Shown here: piece by piece, positions 35,309-42,561 of the stretch
Layout of the letters: each line of letters opens with the position of its first letter
How positions within the stretch are numbered: position 1 is the stretch's first letter
From: Pseudobutyrivibrio ruminis
GTDB lineage: Bacteria; Bacillota; Clostridia; Lachnospirales; Lachnospiraceae
DNA: 64,000 nucleotides
Assembly: GCF_015057245.1 (NCBI RefSeq)
Contig: NZ_SVET01000008.1
Span: forward strand, 1-64,000
Direction of reading: 5' to 3'
Program-made: the position numbers and the translations under genes
Notes under the pieces: generated by a model
What the model was told of the DNA's origin: nothing
The model's database searches: none
The model's input: only the letters and a program-made list of their open reading frames with translations

Positions 35309-38254
35309 ATGTTATCAATCAACATTGCGGACGTTATCGCCGTACTACAAACAATGATTCCACAGCTTATCGTTATAGGCGTGGCACTCGTTGCAGCAAT
35401 CATCGTTACAATTTGTGCGATGAAGGCTAAGAAGCCTCTTAAGGGCTTCATCAGAAAGGAAGCTTGGCTTGCTTTCGCATTAGTAGTAGTTATAGTAGTA
35501 AATACTATTCTACTTGGACCAGTTTACTCAATGGTAAACATGGCAATGGGTGGTGGCACAATCTCAGATGAAGCCATCGAAGAGGCAAAAGCTCTTGCAA
35601 CAGAAATTGCTGAAGAGGGTATTGTTCTTTTAAAGAATGATGATGCAGCACTTCCTCTTGCAGAGGGAACAAAGGTCAACGTATTTGGTTGGTCTTCAAC
35701 AAACCCAATTTATGGTGGTACAGGATCAGGTGCACTTTCAGATGCATATCCAACAGTTGATTTCCTTACAGGTCTGACTGATGCAGGTATCGAGTACAAT
35801 CAGGACCTTGTAGATTTCTATACAGGATGGAGAACAGAAAGACCTACAGTAGGTATGATGGGACAGGATTGGACAATTCCTGAGCCAACAGTTTCTGAGT
35901 ATGGCAGCCTTATCACAGATGCTAAGGATTTCTCAGATACAGCTATTTTCTTCATCGCACGTTCAGGTGGTGAGGGAGCAGATCTTCCACAGTCATATGA
36001 TGGAGAAGAGACATACAGCGATGATGGCTCTAGCTTCTTTGGAGCAACAGGTGTGCGTTACTCAGATCAGAAGGATGATCTTGATGCATCTAAGTCATAC
36101 CTTGAGCTTTCAAACAGAGAGCAGGCACTTCTTGATGAAGTAACAGCAAACTTTGACAAGGTTATCGTAGTTGTTAACTCAGCAAACGCTATGGAGCTTG
36201 GCTTCGTTAACGATTACTCACAGATTAAGTCAGTTCTTTACTGCCCAGGTACAGGTCAGACAGGTTTCGACGGACTTGGCGAGATTCTTGCAGGTCAGAT
36301 CAACCCATCAGGTAAGACAGCTGACACATTTGTATCAGACTTATTCGCTACACCAACAGCAAACAACTTTGGTGATTTCGATTACACAAACATGGAAGAG
36401 TACGGATATGAGAATATGTTCGCTGAGGGCGGCATGGCTTATCCTACTTTCGTAAACTATGTAGAAGGTATTTACGTTGGTTACAAATATTATGAGACAG
36501 CCTATGCTGAGGCTCAGGCTGGCAACATGGAGTTCGATTACGACTCTGCAGTAGTTTATCCATTCGGTTATGGATTATCTTACACAACCTTCTCTCAGGA
36601 GATGGGACCTATTACAAATGATGGTACAACAGTATCATTTGACGTAACAGTTACAAACACAGGCGATGTTGCTGGTAAGGATGTTGTAGAAGTTTACTAC
36701 AACCCACCATACACAAACGGCGGCATTGAGAAGGCAGCAGCAAACTTAATCCAGTTTGCAAAGACTTCTACACTTGAGCCAGGTGCATCAGAGACAATCA
36801 ACATCTCATTTGCACTTGAAGATATGGCTTCATACGACACATACGGCGAGGGCTGCTATGTACTTGAGGCTGGTGATTATGAGATTTCTATCAACTCAGA
36901 TTCACACAACAAGATTGCTACAGATACAGTAACAGTTGGCTCTACAATCGTTTATGATGAGTCAAACAAGCGTGAGTCAGATCAGGTTGCAGCTACAAAC
37001 CAGTTTGGCTTCGCAGAAGGTGATGTAACTTACCTTTCACGTGCAGATGGCTTCGCTAACTATGACGAAGCAACAGCTGCTCCAACAAGCTATGAAATGT
37101 CTGATGAAGCAAAGGCTACTTACTTCAACGAGACAAACTATGATCCTACTGATTACAATAATGATTCAGATGTAATGCCTACAACAGGCGCTGACAATGG
37201 TGTTAAGCTTGCAGATCTTCGTGGTCTTGATTACGATGATCCAATGTGGGATACACTTCTCGATGAGCTTACAGTTTCAGATATGAACACACTTATCGAG
37301 CTCGGTGGATACGAGACATCAGCAGTTGATTCAATCGGCAAGGTTATGACATACGATTGTGATGGTCCTGCTTCAATCAACAACAATTTTACAGGCCAGG
37401 GTTCTATCGGATTCCCAGCAGCAGTTATGATTGCTTGCACATGGAATAAGGACATTGCACTTGCATTTGGTGAGTCAATTGGCCGTATGGCAAACGACAT
37501 GGATGTTTCTGGTTGGTATGCTCCAGCTACAAACACACACAGATCTGCATTTGCAGGACGTAACTTCGAGTACTACTCAGAGGATGGCGTACTTGCAGGT
37601 TGGATGTGTGCAAACGCTGTAAATGGTGCAAGAGAGTGGGGCGTATACTCATACGTTAAGCACTTTGCAACAAATGACCAGGAAACAAACAGAACAAACT
37701 TCCTTTGCACATGGCTCAATGAGCAGTCATTGCGTGAGATTTACTTAAAGTCATTTGAAATTGTATTCAAGAACTCAAACCCAGGTGCAACAATGGTTGC
37801 ATTCAACAACATCGGTACAGTACCAGCTGAGGCTTGCTCAGAGCTTCTTAACACAGTACTTCGTGGCGAGTGGGGATTCAGAGGTCTTGCAGAGACAGAT
37901 TACTTCGGTGGATACGGATATCAGGATTCTGACCGTATGATTAGAAATGGTTGCGACCTTATGCTTGCAACATACTCTACACCACAGTCTACAGTTACAG
38001 ATCAGGAATCTGCTACATCAGTAATTGCTATGAGAACAGCTTCTCACAACATTCTTTACACTGTAGTAAACAGCCGTGCATATGATTCAGAAATCAACGC
38101 AGGCCTTCCTACATGGGAGAAGATTCTCTTCGCTATCGATGCAGTACTTGTTCTTCTTATCGCTTGCCTTGAGTACTTTGCAGTAAAGAAATATCTTGCA
38201 AAGAAGAAAGAGGTAGAAGTAGAAGCAGTTGTAGAAGAGACAACAGAAGAGTAA
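35309..38254 (+). CDS. Membrane-anchored, circularly permuted glycoside hydrolase family 3 enzyme
   Basis: 981 residues. Two N-terminal helices (about 14-38 and 50-75) and one near the C-terminus (about 935-960) put the enzyme at the membrane. Domain order is reversed: the alpha/beta domain comes first (EEGIVLLKNDDAALPL, GGTGSGALSD), then the FnIII-like domain (YPFGYGLSYTTF), then the TIM barrel (DCDGPASINNNF, GRNFEYYSEDG, KHFATNDQ) with nucleophile D864 (LAETDYFGG). Permuted family 3 glucosidases are known from Butyrivibrio and Ruminococcus. The catalytic part is probably outside the cell. Ribosome site GGAAGGAG. Confidence 0.9.
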   Translation: MLSINIADVIAVLQTMIPQLIVIGVALVAAIIVTICAMKAKKPLKGFIRKEAWLAFALVVVIVVNTILLGPVYSMVNMAMGGGTISDEAIEEAKALATEIAEEGIVLLKNDDAALPLAEGTKVNVFGWSSTNPIYGGTGSGALSDAYPTVDFLTGLTDAGIEYNQDLVDFYTGWRTERPTVGMMGQDWTIPEPTVSEYGSLITDAKDFSDTAIFFIARSGGEGADLPQSYDGEETYSDDGSSFFGATGVRYSDQKDDLDASKSYLELSNREQALLDEVTANFDKVIVVVNSANAMELGFVNDYSQIKSVLYCPGTGQTGFDGLGEILAGQINPSGKTADTFVSDLFATPTANNFGDFDYTNMEEYGYENMFAEGGMAYPTFVNYVEGIYVGYKYYETAYAEAQAGNMEFDYDSAVVYPFGYGLSYTTFSQEMGPITNDGTTVSFDVTVTNTGDVAGKDVVEVYYNPPYTNGGIEKAAANLIQFAKTSTLEPGASETINISFALEDMASYDTYGEGCYVLEAGDYEISINSDSHNKIATDTVTVGSTIVYDESNKRESDQVAATNQFGFAEGDVTYLSRADGFANYDEATAAPTSYEMSDEAKATYFNETNYDPTDYNNDSDVMPTTGADNGVKLADLRGLDYDDPMWDTLLDELTVSDMNTLIELGGYETSAVDSIGKVMTYDCDGPASINNNFTGQGSIGFPAAVMIACTWNKDIALAFGESIGRMANDMDVSGWYAPATNTHRSAFAGRNFEYYSEDGVLAGWMCANAVNGAREWGVYSYVKHFATNDQETNRTNFLCTWLNEQSLREIYLKSFEIVFKNSNPGATMVAFNNIGTVPAEACSELLNTVLRGEWGFRGLAETDYFGGYGYQDSDRMIRNGCDLMLATYSTPQSTVTDQESATSVIAMRTASHNILYTVVNSRAYDSEINAGLPTWEKILFAIDAVLVLLIACLEYFAVKKYLAKKKEVEVEAVVEETTEE

Positions 38255-38270
38255 TAAAGACATAAAGATA

Positions 38271-38303
38271 GGGCAGCTCGAAAGAGTTGCCCTTAGTTTT
38301 TTT
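38271..38303 (+). terminator. Terminator of the glycosidase operon
   Basis: GGGCAGCTC, loop GAAA, GAGTTGCCC, then TTAGTTTTTTT. It lies between convergent genes and may also slow minus-strand transcription. Confidence 0.85.
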
Positions 38304-38311
38304 ATAAGATT

Positions 38312-39382
38312 TTATTTAACAATTACAGTGCTAAGATAATTGCGGTCATTTGATAAATCAACAACCGTTTGAATGCTTGTAATCTTAATGACTGGTCGAA
38401 GTGGATATGCCCTATTCTGACGAACAACCACACCTTCCTCACCGTTGCTAAGCTTGATGGTAGAACCATTTGGATAGATGTTTACGATTGTAAGGAATGC
38501 TCTGAAGTATTTCAGATTAAACTTATTACTCATTGTAAACATTATTTCAATTGCTTCTGCAGGAGTGTAGGCTCTCTTGTATGGCCTTGCAGTAACAAGC
38601 GCATCATACACATCTACAATAGAAATGATTTGAGCCATCTTTCCAATCTGGTCCCCAGAAAGATTTCTAGGATATCCTGAACCATCAATATTTTCATGAT
38701 GATTTAGGATTGCCTGGCGCATCTCCTCTGTAAGGTCGGGAGAGTTGGCAAGTAGGCGATATCCTCTTACAGGATGAGTTTTGATTAATTCAAACTCTGT
38801 GGCTGTAAGCTTTCCTGGCTTATTTAAAATTTCATTTGGAATTTCTTCTTTTCCGATATCGTGAAGAAGACCTACAACGGTAATATCTTTTACAAATGAA
38901 TCAGATTCTCCTAAAGCCTTCGCTAGAATGGCTGCCATTGTACCTACATCCACTGAGTGTCTGTAAGTGTACTCATCGCATACCTTTAGCTTTGAAAGGT
39001 TAAGGCTTAAGGATTTAGAGTCATTTATTATGCTGCAAACCTTTTCTCCAATTTGAATGATTCCTTTAGTCAAGCTATCTATATCATCGAGATTAGCATA
39101 TAGCCTAGCTAAAGACTCCATGGCGTACTCTCTGAAGCTTTCATCAAAACATATGGAATCATCTGGAAGTGGAAAATCATCCTCTAATTCAAATTCATCC
39201 GCATCTGAATAATAAATTGTAGCGTGGATTTTACCGTGATAGTCAGACAACGACTTTAAAATCTTTTGGTCGATGACTGTCATTTTTGGGCATAGAAGTG
39301 CCCCCGAATCTGTATAGACGTCAGTTTCTGTAATACATCCCGCCGGTAGATCACTGACATATCCATATACATCTTTAATCAT
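38312..39382 (-). CDS. HD-GYP domain cyclic-di-GMP phosphodiesterase
   Basis: 356 residues. An N-terminal domain of unknown type is followed by an HD-GYP domain with HDIGKEEIP, THPVRGYRLL, HHENIDGSGYP and the DVYDALVTARPYK block. By family it breaks c-di-GMP down to pGpG or GMP. Second c-di-GMP-degrading protein in the window. Single minus-strand gene with its own promoter. Confidence 0.9.
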   Translation of the reverse strand: MIKDVYGYVSDLPAGCITETDVYTDSGALLCPKMTVIDQKILKSLSDYHGKIHATIYYSDADEFELEDDFPLPDDSICFDESFREYAMESLARLYANLDDIDSLTKGIIQIGEKVCSIINDSKSLSLNLSKLKVCDEYTYRHSVDVGTMAAILAKALGESDSFVKDITVVGLLHDIGKEEIPNEILNKPGKLTATEFELIKTHPVRGYRLLANSPDLTEEMRQAILNHHENIDGSGYPRNLSGDQIGKMAQIISIVDVYDALVTARPYKRAYTPAEAIEIMFTMSNKFNLKYFRAFLTIVNIYPNGSTIKLSNGEEGVVVRQNRAYPLRPVIKITSIQTVVDLSNDRNYLSTVIVK

Positions 39383-39434
39383 ACATTACTGTCCCTTTAA
39401 AACGCAAAAATTTCTTTGTGTTGATAACAATGTT

Positions 39435-39463
39435 ATTATACACCCTTAATAATGTGTTGACAA
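39435..39463 (-). promoter_or_regulatory. Promoter of the HD-GYP gene
   Basis: On the minus strand TTGTCA (plus-strand 39458-39463), 17 bp, TATAAT (39435-39440). Near-consensus sigma-A promoter. Confidence 0.8.
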
Positions 39464-39563
39464 TGAAAACTATAATGTTGTATGAAAAACTTTTATGTCT
39501 TTTAGAATTTGTAGTTTTGGGAAACTGGGCAATAATTGATGGTTCAAATAGGATGATGTGCCG

Positions 39564-39592
39564 TTGAAGAATTCAGTATGATTTGTTAAAAT
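39564..39592 (+). promoter_or_regulatory. Promoter of the glycosyltransferase gene
   Basis: TTGAAG (39564-39569), 17 bp, TAAAAT (39587-39592) with TG one base upstream (extended -10). 31 bp before the ATG at 39624. Confidence 0.65.
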
Positions 39593-39623
39593 TGTAAAGG
39601 TTAAATTAGTTAGGAGAGTATTT

Positions 39624-40640
39624 ATGAAATTACTAAGTTTTGCAGTACCATGTTACAACTCAGCAGCTTATATGGAGCATTGCGTAGAGACACTTTTACA
39701 TGGTGGTGAAGATGTAGAAATAATAATAGTAGACGACGGTTCTACAAAAGATAACACAGCAGAAATCGCTGACAGACTTGCAGCAGAACACCCTACCATC
39801 ATAAAGGCTGTTCATCAGGAAAACGGTGGTCATGGTCAGGCTGTCAACACAGGTCTTAAAAATGCCACAGGCTTATTCTTCAAGGTTGTAGACTCAGATG
39901 ACTGGGTAGACCCAGATGCATACGACAAAATCTTAAAGGTATTACGTAGCTCAGTTGAAAATGGCAAGCAGCTTGATATGCTTATTTCAAACTACGTGTA
40001 CGAAAAGGAAGGTGCTCATCACAAGAAGGTTATGTCATACTCAAACCTTCCAAAGAACAAGTACTTCTCTTGGGATGAGACAGGTCACTTCAAAAAGGGC
40101 CAGTACATTTTGATGCATTCAGTTATCTATCGCACAAAGCTTTTACGTGACTGTGGAATGGAGCTTCCAAAGCACACATTCTATGTTGATAACCTTTATG
40201 TATTCTACCCACTTCCATATGTAAAGACTATGTACTATCTGGACGTAGACTTCTATCGTTACTTTATTGGTCGTGATGATCAGTCAGTCAACGAGAAGGT
40301 TATGATTTCTCGTATCGACCAGCAAATCAAAGTCAACAAGCTTATGATGGAAGCATACGACTACAAGAATATTAAGGATAATCATGTTAAGAAATACATG
40401 TTCAATTACTTAGAGATGATTACAGTTATCTCTACAGTTCTTCTTATGAAGAGCGGCACAAAGGAGCATCAGCAGAAGCGTCATGATCTTTGGAGATACA
40501 TCAAAGAGCAGGATTACTACTTATATAGAAAGCTTCGCTATGGCTTCATGTGTGCAACTACAAACCTTCCTGGCTATGGCGGCCGCGCAATCTCTATCAC
40601 AGCATACAAGATTGCCCAGAAGGTAGTAGGATTCAATTAA
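39624..40640 (+). CDS. Family 2 glycosyltransferase
   Basis: 338 residues with the GT-A fold signs FAVPCYNSAAYME, IIIVDDGST, ENGGHGQAVNTGL and the DxD-type DSDDW. No membrane helices are seen. Transfers a sugar from a nucleotide donor; acceptor unknown. Single gene with own promoter; ribosome site TAGGAGAG. Confidence 0.88.
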   Translation: MKLLSFAVPCYNSAAYMEHCVETLLHGGEDVEIIIVDDGSTKDNTAEIADRLAAEHPTIIKAVHQENGGHGQAVNTGLKNATGLFFKVVDSDDWVDPDAYDKILKVLRSSVENGKQLDMLISNYVYEKEGAHHKKVMSYSNLPKNKYFSWDETGHFKKGQYILMHSVIYRTKLLRDCGMELPKHTFYVDNLYVFYPLPYVKTMYYLDVDFYRYFIGRDDQSVNEKVMISRIDQQIKVNKLMMEAYDYKNIKDNHVKKYMFNYLEMITVISTVLLMKSGTKEHQQKRHDLWRYIKEQDYYLYRKLRYGFMCATTNLPGYGGRAISITAYKIAQKVVGFN

Positions 40641-40655
40641 TCATCAGATTAGTTG

Positions 40656-40683
40656 AAACTGTTGCTTACACTGGCAACAGTTT
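40656..40683 (+). terminator. Strong stem-loop after the glycosyltransferase gene
   Basis: AAACTGTTGC, 8-base loop, GCAACAGTTT. A perfect 10-bp stem 15 bp after the stop; no further T-run, so it may act as a 3' end protector or a weak terminator before the stronger one at 40745. Confidence 0.55.
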
Positions 40684-40744
40684 AACCCCAGGATTCAACT
40701 AACCCCAGGATTCAACTAACCATCAGGATTCAACTAGACATCAG
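40684..40744 (+). repeat. 17-18 bp tandem repeats
   Basis: AACCCCAGGATTCAACT at 40684-40700 and 40701-40717, AACCATCAGGATTCAACT at 40718-40735, and a broken fourth unit (AGACATCAGG). The repeats resemble the very end of the glycosyltransferase gene (AGGATTCAATTAATCATCAG from 40628), so they look like tandem copies of the gene's tail. Confidence 0.7.
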
Positions 40745-40769
40745 GCTCACCCGTGCGGTGAGCTTTTTT
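40745..40769 (+). terminator. Rho-independent terminator
   Basis: GCTCACC, loop CGTGC, GGTGAGC, six T's. This ends glycosyltransferase transcription and isolates the array and nuclease gene as a separate unit. Confidence 0.9.
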
Positions 40770-41075
40770 GTTGCTTTTTCACATAGACTTTAATGGGGGA
40801 GCATGATAATATCTTTCGTATCGAAACGCGATTCTTTTGAACCTGGTTCACAGGTTCATGTCCTGGAGTGCAAACGGGGCATTATTTCCATTTTATTTTT
40901 AGGGGAAACGAAAAATAAGTGGCTTTTTGTGGTGCAGCTTTTTGTAAAGGCGGTGCTTGCAATAGCTATGGAGGTGAAATTTGTAGAAAAATAGATATTT
41001 GATTGGGCTGGCGATTAGTTTTAAGTGGCTGGCTTGGGGCTGGGGATTGGCTGGTCTGGTAAAAGAGGAAGGCTG
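40770..41075 (+). other. Gene-free stretch before the GACTATA array
   Basis: No convincing gene. A 63-codon frame at 40803-40994 has GGGGGAG only 1 bp from its ATG and no recognisable product. Two hairpins are visible: GAACCTG-GTTCA-CAGGTTC near 40840-40858 and an A/T-rich one near 40887-40923. From 41004 the sequence becomes rich in GGCTGG, continuing into the first array unit. I see no clear promoter. Confidence 0.4.
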
Positions 41076-41474
41076 GACTATATATTCTGACTAAGGCTGG
41101 AAAATATAGTCGAGATTTACTGGCTGGACTATATATGCTGACTAAGGCTGGGAAATATAGTCGAGATTTATTAGTTGGACTATATCAGGAGAAAAGATAG
41201 AGGATATATAGTCGGTGGAGATGGGCTGTGACTATATAGGAGCCTTGTAGCGGGCCATATATAGTCAAAATTGGGCTATCGGACTATAAATTACGAGGTG
41301 ATAGGGAATATATAGTCGATTATTGGTCAAAATGACTATATGGATAGGCAGATAGGAAAATATATAGTCCCAGACGGCGAAAATGACTATAAAAGGACTA
41401 GCTTCTATTGTATTTATAGTCAGTGGCATATATTGCTGACTATAAATGGAAAGGGTATGGGGAGTTCTATAGTT
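41076..41474 (+). repeat. Eight-unit array of GACTATA...TATAGTC inverted repeats, about 52 bp period
   Basis: GACTATA occurs at 41076, 41127, 41178, 41230, 41282, 41334, 41385 and 41438. Its reverse complement TATAGTC occurs at 41105, 41156, 41207, 41260, 41311, 41363 and 41415, with TATAGTT at 41468. Each unit is GACTATA, 22-23 variable bases, TATAGTC; units are separated by 15-16 variable bases. The 7-mers are perfect except the last. The spacing is 51-53 bp, close to five helical turns. Inner and linker sequences differ, except that units 1 and 2 are nearly identical. This is not a standard CRISPR (repeats too short, dyads alternate). Candidates: protein-binding array, multi-hairpin RNA, or guide-like array linked to the nuclease gene that starts 32 bp later. 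Confidence 0.9.
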
Positions 41475-41505
41475 AAAAGATAGATGAGAAATGGAAAGGA
41501 AACAT

Positions 41506-42318
41506 ATGACAAGTTACAAACAGATTTTAAAACTATTGAATGTTCGAAAGGTGGAGCTTGATACGATTATTGAAACAAAGAAGATTGAATTGAAAAATGC
41601 TCCAGAAGGAGAATTACGTACTGCAAAGTGTAGAAATAAGATTCAGTATTTTAAAAGAGAGAAAGGCGGCGATTCAAATGGAGAATACATAAAGTATTCT
41701 GATATAGATTTGGCAAGACGATTAGCACAGAAGGAATATGATAATTACGCTATACAAGCAGCCGAGAAGGAAGTGAAAATGTTAGATAGTATGAAAAGAT
41801 TGTATGATGGGAGAGCTATTGAGCATATTGGATTAAAAATGGTTAAAGCAAAAATGGCTTTGGTTACGCCAGTGGAGAAGTCGGATGAGGAATATGTGGC
41901 GGAATGGTTGGCACAGGAGTATGAGCCATTTGACTATTATAGTGAAGCTCTTACATATGAAAATAGCAAAGGAATAAAAATGAGGTCGAAGTCGGAGGTG
42001 CTGATTTCGAATATATTGGATGAGTTGGGGATTCCTTATTTGTATGAGAAGCCACTGAAGCTGCCAGATAATAGGAAGGTTGGGCCTGACTTTACACTGT
42101 TAGATATGCGAAATAGGCAGGAGGTTTATTTGGAGCACCTGGGGATGTTAGACAACATTGATTATATGGAGAAGAACATAAGAAAGATTGGTGAATATGA
42201 AGATGCAGGGATTTATCGCGGAACTAGGCTGCTTATTACCTATGAAACAAAGAACAAACAGTTTAATGTGAAAAGGATAAAAGGAATGCTAGCAGAATAC
42301 TTTGGCAAAAGTATTTAA
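41506..42318 (+). CDS. PD-(D/E)XK nuclease-like protein next to the repeat array
   Basis: 270 residues from ATG 41506 (GGAAAGGA 6 bp upstream; ATG 41491 lacks a site). The N-terminal half is charged and helical, with KCRNKIQYFKREKGG (about 45-59) and YIKYSDIDLARRLAQKEYDN. The C-terminal half has the order expected of a PD-(D/E)XK fold: RSKSEVLISNIL with E164, the strand pair GIPYLYEKPL, PDFTLL with D195, then VYLEHLGM with E210-H211, and LLITYE. The usual lysine of ExK is not there; EH takes its place. I recall many uncharacterised Lachnospiraceae proteins with the same LAQKxY and EHxGM pattern, but no function. No neighbouring recombinase or Cas gene. Likely shares a transcript with the array. 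Confidence 0.7.
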   Translation: MTSYKQILKLLNVRKVELDTIIETKKIELKNAPEGELRTAKCRNKIQYFKREKGGDSNGEYIKYSDIDLARRLAQKEYDNYAIQAAEKEVKMLDSMKRLYDGRAIEHIGLKMVKAKMALVTPVEKSDEEYVAEWLAQEYEPFDYYSEALTYENSKGIKMRSKSEVLISNILDELGIPYLYEKPLKLPDNRKVGPDFTLLDMRNRQEVYLEHLGMLDNIDYMEKNIRKIGEYEDAGIYRGTRLLITYETKNKQFNVKRIKGMLAEYFGKSI

Positions 42319-42383
42319 GCAATTGATTTAGGAAAACCGCAAAATAGAAGAATAGCGGCTTTGTTTATATTTACGATACTTTT

Positions 42384-42414
42384 ACTCCAAGTTTTCTAGC
42401 TTGGGGTATTTTCT
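42384..42414 (+). terminator. Terminator after the nuclease gene
   Basis: ACTCCAAG, loop TTTTCTAG, CTTGGGGT, then ATTTTCTT. A weaker hairpin (ACCGC/GCGGC) lies just before at 42333-42363. Its T-run overlaps the first CTTGCCAA box. Confidence 0.6.
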
Positions 42415-42472
42415 TGCCAAAATTTTGCACTTCTTGCCAAGCCACTTTTAAAACGTTACACGGTGTAATAAT
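42413..42472 (+). promoter_or_regulatory. Tandem CTTGCCAA boxes and extended -10 of surface operon 2
   Basis: CTTGCCAA at 42413-42420 and 42433-42440 (20 bp apart), then 26 bp, then TGT-AATAAT (42464-42472) as extended -10. Same layout as 271-332 and 54057-54117. AAAACGTTACACG (42450-42462) between boxes and -10 is the exact reverse complement of 353-365 in the operon 1 leader. Confidence 0.6.
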
Positions 42473-42561
42473 ATATCATTCGGAACACAAGAACGACACA
42501 TTTTATATACATTATCGTCACATATACCGTTTCAGTTAACGTTTAAGGGAGTATTTGTTAA

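Noticed and set aside
39457..39476. TTGACA and TATAAT on the plus strand before the glycosyltransferase
   Set aside because: The two hexamers are only 8 bp apart, too close for a promoter; the pair at 39564-39592 is better.
40840..40875. Possible tRNA fragment (GGTTCACAGGTTCATGTCC)
   Set aside because: Only a T-arm-like snippet; no cloverleaf, anticodon arm or acceptor pairing could be built.
40803..40994. 63-codon frame before the GACTATA array
   Set aside because: Ribosome-like GGGGGAG touches the ATG (1 bp), the protein shows no recognisable pattern, and the region has hairpins instead.
41076..41474. CRISPR array
   Set aside because: The conserved parts are 7-mers in alternating orientation, not direct repeats of 23-45 bp, and no cas gene is near.
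41076..41474. Plasmid or phage iterons
   Set aside because: No Rep, Par or integrase gene nearby; the neighbours are chromosomal glycosyltransferase and surface genes.
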